Part shown: in pieces, positions 17,479-26,919 of the stretch
Position numbering within the stretch: the first letter of the stretch is position 1
Layout: each line of letters begins with the position of its first letter
NCBI GenBank assembly: GCA_965206015.1
Contig: CBDBIW010000015.1
Span: 434,001 to 498,000 of the forward strand
Source of the DNA: JAJCYL01 sp965206015
GTDB lineage: Bacteria; Bacteroidota; Bacteroidia; Cytophagales; Cyclobacteriaceae
Direction of reading: 5' to 3'
Length of the DNA: 64,000 nucleotides
Translations under genes and position numbers: made by a program
The notes under the pieces: model-generated
The model's input: the letters and a program-made list of their open reading frames with translations, nothing else
Database searches by the model: none
Told to the model about the DNA's origin: nothing

Positions 17479-18063
17479 TTGAGCCTCTTTGTAATCCATA
17501 AAATTGATAAGACAATTCCTGAAATTGAAATATCGGATTTACAATTGTGGGATAATTTTCGCTCAGGGAACAAATTTGCTTATAAAACAATTTATGAAAA
17601 TCATGTTAAAGCACTTTATGATTATGGCTGCAAACTTACCAATGATGCTGGGCTTGTTGAGGACTGCATACAAGATTTGTTTGTAACACTTTGGAATAGA
17701 AAAGGTGAATTGGAGGTTACAAGTAGCATTAGGTTTTATTTAATATCCTTCATTAGACGTAAAATTATTAAGATTATAAAGAACAATAGAAGCGATCAGA
17801 TGCTGTCTGATCCTTTGTATTTAATACCCACAGAAAGCTCGACAGAGGAGGTCGGCAGTCAAGACAATCGCCTTCGAATCATAAAATCCACAATTAGTAA
17901 ACTACCAAGAAGGCAAAAAGAAGCTATTGATTTAAAATTCTTTCATAACCTGGATTATGATGAAATTTCTGATGTTATGGGCATATCAGTAGAATCATCG
18001 TACAATCTAATTTCTAAAGCAATCGCTTCTCTGAAAATTAAAGTCAGAATGGAGGGCGAATAG
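17479..18063 (+). CDS. RNA polymerase ECF sigma factor (FecI-like)
   Basis: A 194-residue extracytoplasmic-function sigma factor. Region 2 spans about residues 25-95 (YKTIYENHVKALYDYG, EDCIQDLFVTLWNRKGE) and region 4 about 130-185 (LPRRQKEAIDLKFFHNLDYDEISDVMGIS) with the helix-turn-helix that reads the -35 box. No ATG is available upstream of region 2; TTG at 17479 is the likely start. It heads a sigma/FecR/SusC/SusD/GH3 locus, where such factors switch on the TonB-dependent transporter when substrate is sensed. A 16-bp tandem duplication overlaps its 3' end but only alters the last residues. Confidence 0.92.
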   Translation: MSLFVIHKIDKTIPEIEISDLQLWDNFRSGNKFAYKTIYENHVKALYDYGCKLTNDAGLVEDCIQDLFVTLWNRKGELEVTSSIRFYLISFIRRKIIKIIKNNRSDQMLSDPLYLIPTESSTEEVGSQDNRLRIIKSTISKLPRRQKEAIDLKFFHNLDYDEISDVMGISVESSYNLISKAIASLKIKVRMEGE

Positions 18064-18077
18064 AATGTAGGGCGAAC
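18046..18077. repeat. 16-bp tandem duplication at the end of the sigma gene
   Basis: Units 18046-18061 and 18062-18077 (AGAATGGAGGGCGAAT and AGAATGTAGGGCGAAC) differ at two bases. With a single unit the protein would end MEGELI instead of MEGE. Confidence 0.85.
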
Positions 18078-19018
18078 TGATATGAAAAAATTATTTATAG
18101 AATTAGAAGAAACGATGAGATTCTTTTTTTAAAGAAGCTCTTAATTAAAATTGTTAAAAACTTGAGATACATAGGCTTTAGCGTAGAAGATTTCATAGAG
18201 GATGAAAAGTTCAAGGATTGGATTTATTATCCTTCACCTGAGAAAAATTATTTCTGGGAATCTTGGTTGGCCAAGAATCCGGATATGAAAGCTACAGTAA
18301 GTGAAGCAAAGAAGTTACTTCTTACACTTCAATTCAATAAAAAGACCCTTTCAGAAAGCAAAAAGAATGCAATATGGAATTTGATTGAAAAGGAAAATAA
18401 TGATTTTGACCTTAACTACAATTCGGAAGGCATTGGAAAACTTTACAGAAACCCGGATTCAAATAATAGATCGTTCAAGCTTCGTCATTTTATGTATGCG
18501 GCGGCAGCAATAAGCCTGGCCATAATTTCAACTATTTTTTTTTACCGGCTATTTTGAAGACGAGAGCATTGTTGAAACCCCTCTTTTCAAGATTATTTCA
18601 AATCCCTCAGGTCAGAAATCTCAAGTACAACTTCCGGACGGTTCTGTTGTGCATTTAAATTCTGAAAGTACCCTGACTTATGATGAAAACTTTAGCACGG
18701 GTAGAGTAGTCAAAGTAGATGGAGAAGCCTTTTTCAAAATTCGGAAAGACAGCTTGAGACCTTTTACGATAAGAGCAAATCATTTGAGTGCAACTGTGCT
18801 TGGAACTTCCTTCAACGTTCGGACCAGAGCAGGTAAAAATGACACGGAAATTTCATTGATTACTGGTGAACTGTTAGTGGCAGATACGCTAAATAAAAAT
18901 TCTGTCATTTTACAACCAAGACAAGCTGCAAATTCTGGAATCCCTGGTCAACAAATTGTAAAAACTCATTTTGATACCGATGAAATCACTTACTGGACAA
19001 GAGGCATAATATATTTTA

Positions 19019-20138
19019 TTAATCGTTAGGTTAATTAGTTCGTATGAATTTTCTAGGCAGCATACTGAGCGTGCCTATGATGAAAATATTTTTTCACTTG
19101 AGGTTTATCCTTTTTTCTTTTGCTCATAAAATTATTGATGTTTTTTTTGAGTTGTTCTTTGTTTATAGCCCTTTTCTTTCCTATGATATTTGTTTTCAAA
19201 TCTTGGTTTAGGTATTCTTGTGGGTTCAGTTCAGGAGAATAAGCAGGGATGAACAATACCTCAATCTTTTTTTTATTGTCTTCCAGCCATTGGTTTCGCT
19301 TTTTAGTTTTATGGGCGGGATGATTGTCTGTTATAAAGAACACTTTTTGTTTACTGTATTTTATCATTTGCTCTAAAAAGGTTTGAAACACTTCGCTATT
19401 AAATCCTGCATCCATCAACATGAATTGTAAATGACCTCTATTGCTAATAGCAGAAATCATATTGACTGTAAAGCGTTTTCCTGTTGCCATAATCATCGGT
19501 GTTTTTCCTTTTGGTGCATAACTCCTCCCTGCTTGATGGGTACTTCTACAGCCTGTTTCATCTCCAAAGTAAATAACAGCCTTCTCTGGGACAGCTCGCC
19601 TTTTTATAGATGGATACTCTTGCTCCAACCACTTTTGAACCTTTTCAGGTTTTTGTTCAAAAGCTTTTTTTATAGGCTTCTGAGGTGTATATCCCCATTT
19701 CTTTAAATAACGACCCACTTGCCAACGGGATAATTCTACGCCATACTTTATAGCAATGAGTTGTTGTACTGCTTCTCGGGTCCACAAACCGAATGACAGT
19801 TTCAACTCATCTGGTAATTTGTCCTTGATTAACTGACGCACTTGATAAGCTTGGTCTTTCTTTAACTTATTACCTCCTTGAACTCCTCGTTTTTTACTCC
19901 TTAAAGCTCTTTTTCCTCCTTGCTTATAGATAGCCCAAATCTTGTTCACCCCTCGCTCTGTTATTCCAAAAACAATACTGGCTTGCTTTTGTGTCCCTAA
20001 CTTCTTTGGCAAATATTCTGCTACTCTAAACCGTGTCTCCTCTTGCGCTTGTTTGTTTTTGCGCTTCTTTACCTTTGTTTTCATACTGTAAAGATACAAT
20101 AAATAAAAATAATAAGAACTAAATAATGCTCTTATTAA
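19019..20138 (-). mobile_element. IS630-type insertion sequence, copy 2
   Basis: Same 1,120-bp length and ends as 1502-2621, inserted in the opposite orientation and flanked by TA at 19017-19018 and 20139-20140. It interrupts the fecR-like gene. An apparent longer transposase ORF on this strand that runs to 20249 simply reads out into fecR and is not meaningful. Confidence 0.93.
19053..20084 (-). CDS. IS630-family transposase (copy 2)
   Basis: A 343-residue DDE transposase, starting at MKTKVKKRKN as in copy 1 and with the same FGDETG, TDNHPAHK and YSPELNPQEYLNQDLK blocks. It differs from copy 1 at a handful of positions, among them LPKKLGT for LRKKLGT and PDELKLSFGLW for PDQLKLPFGLW. Reading frame intact. 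Transcription runs against the surrounding sigma/SusCD locus. Confidence 0.92.
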   Translation of the reverse strand: MKTKVKKRKNKQAQEETRFRVAEYLPKKLGTQKQASIVFGITERGVNKIWAIYKQGGKRALRSKKRGVQGGNKLKKDQAYQVRQLIKDKLPDELKLSFGLWTREAVQQLIAIKYGVELSRWQVGRYLKKWGYTPQKPIKKAFEQKPEKVQKWLEQEYPSIKRRAVPEKAVIYFGDETGCRSTHQAGRSYAPKGKTPMIMATGKRFTVNMISAISNRGHLQFMLMDAGFNSEVFQTFLEQMIKYSKQKVFFITDNHPAHKTKKRNQWLEDNKKKIEVLFIPAYSPELNPQEYLNQDLKTNIIGKKRAINKEQLKKNINNFMSKRKKDKPQVKKYFHHRHAQYAA

Positions 20139-20386
20139 TAACCAAACGAATTTTGTGGACGCCATTAACTTTTTAGAAAGGTGGTATGGTGTAGAAATTG
20201 AAATAACCAATGCGCCTGCAAAGCCTATGACTTGTAATGGAAAATTCACCCATGAGAATCTTGATAATGTATTGAATACTCTTGGTTTCTCGTTGGGGTT
20301 TGACTATAAAATCAATGGGAAAGCTGTCGAAATATTTTTTTAACAAAAAAAAAACAATCTATGAAAACATGAATGCACCATAAAAA

Positions 20387-20414
20387 AAGTCGGAGATAAA
20401 AATAACTCCGACTT
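20387..20414. terminator. Strong hairpin between fecR and the SusC gene
   Basis: AAGTCGGAG at 20387-20395 pairs perfectly with CTCCGACTT at 20406-20414. The plus-strand 3' side is A-rich, while the minus-strand reading is followed by a run of T, so as an intrinsic terminator it would act on minus-strand transcripts. On the plus strand it may instead mark an mRNA processing or attenuation point ahead of the SusC gene. Confidence 0.6.
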
Positions 20415-20516
20415 AAAAAGGGTTTCAAAATACCTCGCCTATTGCCAAACAGATCGAGGCTTCATCAAACCCTGAAATAAAGTTTAACAATTTAACAAGT
20501 AAACCTTTACAAAAAT

Positions 20517-23500
20517 ATGAAATCTCAACTAATACAACTGATTTGGATGGTTTCTAAATATACTTTTATTGTCCTAATGTTTTTAACCATTGGATTGAGT
20601 ACTCTTTCAGCCAGTATCGGTAAGGCACAGGTCAAGAGTGTTAAGGACGTGTCAATTCGTTTAAAATCGAATGGTCTCACTTCAGCACAAGTATTCAACG
20701 CTATTGAAAATAAGACTGATTTTAGTTTTATATATAGTGTCGAATCATTAGCCGAATTGTCAATGGCCATTGACCACCATGGTTCGGTTGCTGACCTTTT
20801 GGTCGAAATTGCTAAGCAGGCAAAGCTCAAATTCCGGCAGGTTAATCTTAATATTAGTGTTAAACAACTAGAGCAGGCCAGTAATGACGATGTCATTATT
20901 ATTGAATTATCTCAGGAAGAAACTATTACCGGTCAGGTAACAGATGAAAATGGAGAAGCAATTCCTGGAGTTGCAGTTCAAATAAAAAACACACCAGTAG
21001 GCACTATTACTGATATAGATGGGAATTTCAGTATTTCAGCCAATGTGTCCGATGTACTGGTCTTCGCTTTCATTGGTATGTTGACACAAGAAGTTATAAT
21101 ATCCGAAGAGAATCTAAACTCTCTAAACGTTCAAATGAGAGGGGATATTTTACAGCTTGATGAACTTATTGTCACTGGTACATCAGTAGCAACAAGTAGA
21201 AAACAATTAGGAAATGCTATATCCACTGTAAATAGTAACGACTTACAGTATTCAGGATCTCAAGGTGTGACAGGGGCACTATCTGGTAAATTATCAGGAG
21301 CTTTAGTAAATCAGAATTCTGGTAATCCAGCTGGGGGTATTTCGATAACACTGAGAGGAGCTAGTACTGTTTTTGGCAGTTCTGATCCTCTTTATGTAAT
21401 TGATGGTGTTATCGTCGATAATTCTTCAACAGAACTACTACCTCTTGGCGGCTATCAGCAAAATCGATTGGTGGACATTAATCCCGATGACATAGAAAGA
21501 ATTGAGATCATAAAAGGTGCCGCCGCTGCTGCTATTTATGGTTCAAGAGCGAGTAATGGGGTGGTGCAAATTTTCACTAAACGAGGAAAAGCAGGTGAAA
21601 CTAAAGTATCGTTTTCATCCAGTGTGCGAATTAATCAGTTGCGGAAGCAAATTGAAGAGAATCAAGAACCTATGGCTTTTGAGGCCCCGGGTAGCCCGGT
21701 GCTTGTTCCAACTGAAAGATTCCGAATGCAGGACAGAATTTTTAGAACAGCCACTGGTACGAACCAGAATATTTCTGTTCGAGGCGGAAGCGAAAAAACC
21801 CGTTTCTTCACATCAGCCTCTTATTCTCAAAATGGAGGTATAATAGAAAACACTGATTTTAAAAGATACTCTTTTCGAGCTAATGTTGACCAAACAATTA
21901 ATGATTGGTTAACGGCCTCAGTTAATTTTAATTACGCGGTCAGCCGTAGCGAGGAATTGCCAAACGGAGGTATGTTAGCCCCAGGGGAATTTTTCGGAGT
22001 TCTAACGGGTTTTGCATTTTTAAATACCAATTATAATCCAGAAAGACGAGCAGATGGAACCTATGATGTGCCCCTTCCATTTACTCTGGCGGCAAACCCA
22101 GTTGCTGCAATTGAGACTTTTGATTTTAATCAGAATACTGACAGGTTTTTGGGTAGTGTTCGATTGGTAGCTAATCCTTTCGAAAACTTTGAAGTTGAAT
22201 ATATCCTTGGGTATGATGGTAGTACGTCGAGAGCGACTGCTTTTATTCCTATAGGAATTGACCCAAAGGTCACAGGATGGAGCAGAATTGCCGAAAAGAC
22301 TTCATTACTGATGAATAATGATATCAATCTGAAATATTCTTTTGATATCTCGCAGTCAGTCAAATCAATCAGTACCGCAGGGTTTACTCAGCAATATGAT
22401 CGATCAAGTATTTTTGGTATAACTGCAGACCGTTTATCTCCGGCTGTTAAATCAACAGAAGCAGGAAGTGTGATATCTCGAACGGACTTGCGTTCAGAAA
22501 GGTCAATTAGAGGCGGGTTTTTACAGCAAACATTTAATATAGGTGATAAGCTTTTTGTTACAGCTGCGATTCGTCTTGACCAGGCATCAACTTTTGGAGC
22601 CAATGAAAGAACTCACTGGTATCCAAAAACGAGTTTATCATATGTTATCTCTGATGAGAGTTTTTGGCAAAATGGGTTAAGTAACCTCTTGAATACTTTC
22701 AAAATAAGAGCTTCATATGGGGAGGCTGGGAATTTAACAGCCCTATCTGCTTTCGAGAGATTTACTAATTATAATCCAGTTCCAATTGGAGGTCAAACCG
22801 GATTTGCTCCAGACCCCAGAGCTGGTAATCCCGACATTAAGCCTGAGCGACAGAAAGAAATAGAATTCGGTTTTGACGCCAGTACATTCAATGGCAAATT
22901 AGGAATTGAGTTTAGTTATTATGACGTCAACGTTGAAGATTTACTGTTAAGCAGAGTACTTGCTTCATCAACCGGATTTGGTAGCCGGCTTGAGAATGTT
23001 GGCACTTTAAGTAATAAGGGTTTTGAATTTTTATTGAGAGCACAAGTGCTTAATAGTAGTCAGTTGAAATGGAACATAACAGCGATCTATAGCAGAAATG
23101 AAAACGAAGTAAACGATATAGAAGGGGGACAACTTATTTTGCCAGAAATATTTGGCCAAGCCGTGGTCGCTGAGAATGGTGAATCCATTGGCGTTTTTTC
23201 AGGCACTTATTTTATAAGGGATGCAAATGGAGAAATTTCAACCGGTAGTGATGGCTTACCTATAACTTCTGCTGACAGAAAGATCATAGGTGATCCTAAT
23301 CCCGATTGGACAGGGTCATTAATAAATGAGTTTTCTTATAAGAACTGGAGTTTTCGGACACAATTTGATGCGGTAATAGGTTTTGATGTTTTCAATTGGA
23401 CCGATAGACTAAATAGTCATTCAGATTTATTTGGAGGCGGACGAAGAGATGCTCAGGAAATCCGAGGTGAGTTGGCAAGAGGATATAATGCAGCCACATT

Positions 23501-23765
23501 CCAAACTTTTGAACGATACATTGAAGATGGGTCATTTGTGAAACTACGAGAAGTATCACTGGCCTATACCATTCGGCCTCAAACGTCTGCAATTTCCAAT
23601 ATTACCATTTCCTTAATCGGAAGAAATTTGCTGTCGATAGATGGCTATTCTGGATGGGATCCGGAAGTTAGTTCATTTGGTCAAAGGAATGGATTTCGAG
23701 GAATGGACTTTAACGAGGTTCCGATACCTAGAACGTATCAATTAGGCGTTAAAGTCGACTTTTAA
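20517..23765 (+). CDS. SusC/RagA-family TonB-dependent transporter with STN domain
   Basis: Outer-membrane transporter of 1,082 residues. Order: signal sequence (to about residue 38), STN/secretin-like domain (about 45-125, FSFIYSVESLAELSMAI, KLKFRQVNLNISV) that in this family signals to FecR, a carboxypeptidase-regulatory-like repeat (ITGQVTDENGEAIPGVAVQIK), the TonB-box/plug region (LDELIVTGTSVATSRKQLG; VIDGVIVDN; DIERIEIIKGAAAAAIYGSRASNGVVQIFTKRG) and a 22-strand barrel ending GVKVDF. Start ATG follows an A-rich leader. Paired with the SusD gene 19 bases downstream. Its signal partner FecR is broken. Confidence 0.95.
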   Translation: MKSQLIQLIWMVSKYTFIVLMFLTIGLSTLSASIGKAQVKSVKDVSIRLKSNGLTSAQVFNAIENKTDFSFIYSVESLAELSMAIDHHGSVADLLVEIAKQAKLKFRQVNLNISVKQLEQASNDDVIIIELSQEETITGQVTDENGEAIPGVAVQIKNTPVGTITDIDGNFSISANVSDVLVFAFIGMLTQEVIISEENLNSLNVQMRGDILQLDELIVTGTSVATSRKQLGNAISTVNSNDLQYSGSQGVTGALSGKLSGALVNQNSGNPAGGISITLRGASTVFGSSDPLYVIDGVIVDNSSTELLPLGGYQQNRLVDINPDDIERIEIIKGAAAAAIYGSRASNGVVQIFTKRGKAGETKVSFSSSVRINQLRKQIEENQEPMAFEAPGSPVLVPTERFRMQDRIFRTATGTNQNISVRGGSEKTRFFTSASYSQNGGIIENTDFKRYSFRANVDQTINDWLTASVNFNYAVSRSEELPNGGMLAPGEFFGVLTGFAFLNTNYNPERRADGTYDVPLPFTLAANPVAAIETFDFNQNTDRFLGSVRLVANPFENFEVEYILGYDGSTSRATAFIPIGIDPKVTGWSRIAEKTSLLMNNDINLKYSFDISQSVKSISTAGFTQQYDRSSIFGITADRLSPAVKSTEAGSVISRTDLRSERSIRGGFLQQTFNIGDKLFVTAAIRLDQASTFGANERTHWYPKTSLSYVISDESFWQNGLSNLLNTFKIRASYGEAGNLTALSAFERFTNYNPVPIGGQTGFAPDPRAGNPDIKPERQKEIEFGFDASTFNGKLGIEFSYYDVNVEDLLLSRVLASSTGFGSRLENVGTLSNKGFEFLLRAQVLNSSQLKWNITAIYSRNENEVNDIEGGQLILPEIFGQAVVAENGESIGVFSGTYFIRDANGEISTGSDGLPITSADRKIIGDPNPDWTGSLINEFSYKNWSFRTQFDAVIGFDVFNWTDRLNSHSDLFGGGRRDAQEIRGELARGYNAATFQTFERYIEDGSFVKLREVSLAYTIRPQTSAISNITISLIGRNLLSIDGYSGWDPEVSSFGQRNGFRGMDFNEVPIPRTYQLGVKVDF

Positions 23766-23784
23766 ACACTAAACATTTAAGAAA

Positions 23785-25113
23785 ATGAAAAATCTTATAC
23801 ATATAATCTGTCTTTCAGTTTTGTTAATAATGTTTTCAGGTTGCACACTGGACTATGTAAATCCTAATGCGGCCGGTGAAAATGAACTTAATACAAAAGA
23901 AGCATTGATTGCACTAGGAATCGGTATTCAACAAGTATATTCTGTCCAGGCATTGAATTTCGCAGTTTTTGTGCCTTCAATGACAACGAGGGAAGTTTCA
24001 CTTATTCTAACAAATGCTGCCAACCAAGAGGTAGAAAGGGGTGGATCAGGTCTTTTGGGCACTAATCTAAGAATGATAGAATTATTTTCGTCTCTCTCTC
24101 GTGCAAAAGGTATGGCAGAAACTTTAATTGCCATTGCTCCAGCTATTGAAGCTCCTGCTGGGACAATATCTGGTCTTCTGGCTTGGGGAAAATTCTTTAG
24201 AGCACTGTCTCTGGCTACTTTGGCTCAAAGCTGGGAACAGGTTCCTTTAATAAATTCAACAAATAATGATGCCCAATTCGTCAGTAGAGATGCTGCATTG
24301 CAGGAGGCAATTCGCCTATTAGAAGATGCACAGAACGATATTTCCAGTACTGAACTTTCAGACGAATTTATGAGCACTCTTGGTCAAACTATTAATTTGG
24401 AAAATAGTATAAAGGCCTATTTGTCCCGATACAATTTAATTTCAGGAAACTATCAGGAAGCTATCAATGCGGCAGATGAAGTTGATATGACCTCACAGTC
24501 AGAGTTTATTTATGATGATTTGAACCAAAACCCTGTGTATGCGGGTATGCTGAGGCAGGGAGAAATACTTTTCTATGCCCCACGAGACAATTTTGGGTTG
24601 CCAACGGATTTACTACCTGAAGCTGGAGATGAGAGAGTACCTTTTTACATTACTGACGATGCAGCCACAAGTTTAACAGCCCAGCCAGTCAGGAACGGCA
24701 CCAATGCTCCGTTCTTTGCCACGGCAACTTCCAGCATTCCAGTATACTTGCCTGGTGAAGTTTTGTTAAACAAGGCTGAAGCATATGTCCGTCTTGGCCA
24801 GACTGCTAACGCCGTAACTGAAATTGATGCGGTTAGGACAAAAAGTTCTTCTGATGATGCTTTTGGCATAGGTGCAAATTTACCTGCCTATAGTGGAGGT
24901 ACTACGGAAACTGAACTTCTGAATGAAATCTATAGAAACAGAAGAATTGAGCTATTCCTTACGGGTATTAGTCTTGAGGATAGCAGGAGATTTGGTCGCA
25001 GTGGGCCTACAGCCGACGGTGATTTTTCGACAGAACGAAGTAGAAATTTTTATCCATACCCATCAACAGAGCGGGTTAATAATCCCAACACTCCGGCAGA
25101 CCCGTTATTATAG
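23785..25113 (+). CDS. SusD/RagB-family nutrient-binding lipoprotein
   Basis: Surface lipoprotein of 442 residues that caps the SusC barrel and captures glycan or peptide ligand. Signal peptide ends in a lipobox with Cys20 (MFSGC). SusD features include the TPR-like helices (AWGKFFRALSLATLAQSWEQVPL, SIKAYLSRYNLISGNYQEAINAADEV), the EVLLNKAEAYVRLGQ block, AVTEIDAVRTKS and the C-terminal EIYRNRRIELFLTGISLEDSRRFGR. A terminator follows at 25135. Length is on the short side but within the family range. Confidence 0.93.
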   Translation: MKNLIHIICLSVLLIMFSGCTLDYVNPNAAGENELNTKEALIALGIGIQQVYSVQALNFAVFVPSMTTREVSLILTNAANQEVERGGSGLLGTNLRMIELFSSLSRAKGMAETLIAIAPAIEAPAGTISGLLAWGKFFRALSLATLAQSWEQVPLINSTNNDAQFVSRDAALQEAIRLLEDAQNDISSTELSDEFMSTLGQTINLENSIKAYLSRYNLISGNYQEAINAADEVDMTSQSEFIYDDLNQNPVYAGMLRQGEILFYAPRDNFGLPTDLLPEAGDERVPFYITDDAATSLTAQPVRNGTNAPFFATATSSIPVYLPGEVLLNKAEAYVRLGQTANAVTEIDAVRTKSSSDDAFGIGANLPAYSGGTTETELLNEIYRNRRIELFLTGISLEDSRRFGRSGPTADGDFSTERSRNFYPYPSTERVNNPNTPADPLL

Positions 25114-25134
25114 TTAAAATATCATTAGTTGTAG

Positions 25135-25175
25135 AAAACAATGTCGCCCTTTTGAGTGGCATTGTTTTCTTTTTG
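25135..25175 (+). terminator. Intrinsic terminator after the SusD gene
   Basis: AAAACAAT pairs with ATTGTTTT across a partly paired GC-richer inner stem, followed by CTTTTTG. It would separate susCD from the GH3 gene, which starts about 45 bases on. Confidence 0.8.
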
Positions 25176-25218
25176 AATTAATTACGATTGATTTTCACCT
25201 TTAAAATTGACCACTTTT

Positions 25219-26919
25219 ATGAAAAGGCTAAATGTTAATGTTGTTTTAAGTCTGCTAACTGCCCTATCATTGGCTGTTCCATTTGGTTGCGCTCAGAACC
25301 GATATGATAAGAAAGAAATAAAAAGAAAGGTTGGGCAGCTTTTCCTACTTGCCTTCTCTGGAAATGAACCCGATGTGGTACTTCCATTTATTAGTGAAAG
25401 AGGCATTGGTGGGCTATATCTTAGTAATGAAAATTTAGGGAAACCAGAAGAAGCCGTACAACTTTTAAATGTCCTTCAGGAAGCATCCCTAAATGGTATT
25501 TCTAAAATTCCATTATTAACAGCCGCTGACCAGGAGGGTGCCTGGGGTGTAATGGTTCCTTATTCTTCTACAGGACCTGGTAATATGGCATTGGGTGCTT
25601 CTGACCCAAGCTATACTAGAAAAATGTACTCTGTATTTTCTGAGGAACTTTCAGCGGTTGGTATATTTTGTGACTTATCGCCTGCTGCCGACGTCAACTC
25701 TAACCCTTCAAATCCCATAATTGGAACACGTTCTTTTGGAGAAAACGCAGACGAAGTGTCCCTCAGAGTTAGGGCTGCTATTGAGGGTTTACACGAAAAC
25801 GGCATAATTGCAACCGCCAAGCACTTTCCCGGACATGGAAATACAGCCACTGATTCTCACAGTGGAATTCCTCAGGTTAGCCGGCCTTTCAGTGAGATAG
25901 AATCTATCGATCTGTCACCGTTTGTAAATGCGATTGATGCAGGTGTTGATATTGTCATGACTGCTCATATTGTATACAACGTATTGGATAAGAACAATCC
26001 GGCGACATTGTCACCGAAGATTCTCACTGGCTATCTGCGAGGCAAACTAGGTTTTAAAGGAGTAATTATTACAGATTCTTTTAATATGCAGTCTATTCAA
26101 AAGAACTATGAACCGTCTGAGGCTGCAATTGCAGCTATCCTTGCCGGTGCAGACATGATCATGCTGGCTGAAGAACGATATGGGGAAGATGTTGGAGACT
26201 ATGTTAAATCTCAGATTGAATTACTGGATAAGGTGGAACAAGCAGTTTTAGAGGGAAGAATTCCGCTTGAAAGGATTGACGAGGCCTATAACCGTATAAT
26301 TGACTTGAAAGAGAAATATCAATTGAAGGAAAAAATCCCGGTTGATCCAAAACTGGCCAGAGAAATAGTCGGGAGTCCTGAGAATAAACAAGTTGCACTG
26401 CAATGTGCTGAGGCCGCTTTGACTGTAGTTTATGATAAGAAACAATCTATTCCTCTGGTTCAAAATAGCGGTGTATCAATAGTTAAATTATCTAAGGAAG
26501 AGGTTAAGGAAATTATTAATATTTCTGAAGGTGTTGGCCCGAATTATGCGACTGCATATGGTGATTTTGTCACTACAATGCGAAAAGAAGGTTTTCAAAT
26601 CACTGAGTATAATTACGATGATATTTCAATTCCTGATGACAATACAATCATAGCAGTTAGTGAAAATTACCCCTTCGCAGGTCTATCTTTGGATCTTAAA
26701 GAGCAGCAGCGAAGAATAAATATTTTAAGAGCAAAAAATTTGAATAATACTCTGGTTAATGTTGCTCTCAGAGACCCATATGATGCCTACTTAGTTGATG
26801 CAGATGCTTATGTCACGGCGATAGGTTCGAATATATCGAATATTAAGGCTGTTGTTAATTTACTGGTAGGCAGAGTGGAAGCAACTGGTAGCTTACCTGT
26901 TACTCCAATTTCAAGATAA
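25219..26919 (+). CDS. GH3 family beta-N-acetylhexosaminidase (NagZ-like), exported
   Basis: Glycoside hydrolase family 3 enzyme of about 566 residues. The ATG at 25219 (MKRLNVNVVLS) is preferred over an upstream TTG because it begins a signal peptide; PFGC may make it a lipoprotein. It has TAADQEGAW, GTRSFGENADEVS, and AKHFPGHGNTATDSHSGIP, whose His-Asp pair is the acid/base dyad peculiar to NagZ-type N-acetylglucosaminidases, with the nucleophile Asp in GVIITDSFNM. A C-terminal extension past residue 380 resembles the GH3 C-terminal domain. With SusCD it suggests uptake of amino-sugar glycans such as chitin or peptidoglycan pieces; the substrate is inferred. Confidence 0.92.
   Translation: MKRLNVNVVLSLLTALSLAVPFGCAQNRYDKKEIKRKVGQLFLLAFSGNEPDVVLPFISERGIGGLYLSNENLGKPEEAVQLLNVLQEASLNGISKIPLLTAADQEGAWGVMVPYSSTGPGNMALGASDPSYTRKMYSVFSEELSAVGIFCDLSPAADVNSNPSNPIIGTRSFGENADEVSLRVRAAIEGLHENGIIATAKHFPGHGNTATDSHSGIPQVSRPFSEIESIDLSPFVNAIDAGVDIVMTAHIVYNVLDKNNPATLSPKILTGYLRGKLGFKGVIITDSFNMQSIQKNYEPSEAAIAAILAGADMIMLAEERYGEDVGDYVKSQIELLDKVEQAVLEGRIPLERIDEAYNRIIDLKEKYQLKEKIPVDPKLAREIVGSPENKQVALQCAEAALTVVYDKKQSIPLVQNSGVSIVKLSKEEVKEIINISEGVGPNYATAYGDFVTTMRKEGFQITEYNYDDISIPDDNTIIAVSENYPFAGLSLDLKEQQRRINILRAKNLNNTLVNVALRDPYDAYLVDADAYVTAIGSNISNIKAVVNLLVGRVEATGSLPVTPISR

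Larger units (their letters stand above)
18162..20343 (+). pseudogene. FecR-family anti-sigma factor, frameshifted and split by IS630-type copy 2
   Basis: Three pieces make one gene. Piece 1 (18162-18557, TTG start) has the cytoplasmic domain (SVEDFIEDEKFKDWIYYP, FWESWLAKNPD) and a membrane helix (FMYAAAAISLAIISTIFF). A run of nine T at 18535-18543 then shifts the frame; with eight T it reads on as TGYFEDESIVETP into piece 2 (to 19016), the periplasmic FecR domain (VQLPDGSVVHLNSESTLTY, ATVLGTSFNVR). The IS lies at 19019-20138. Removing it and one TA continues YF-NQTNFVDAINFLERWYGVE into piece 3 (20141-20343), the C-terminal domain that meets the transporter's STN domain. Non-functional as found. 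Confidence 0.92.

Noticed and set aside
20085..20249. Longer transposase start in IS630 copy 2
   Set aside because: The extra N-terminal codons read antisense fecR sequence outside the IS; copy 1 starts at the inner ATG.
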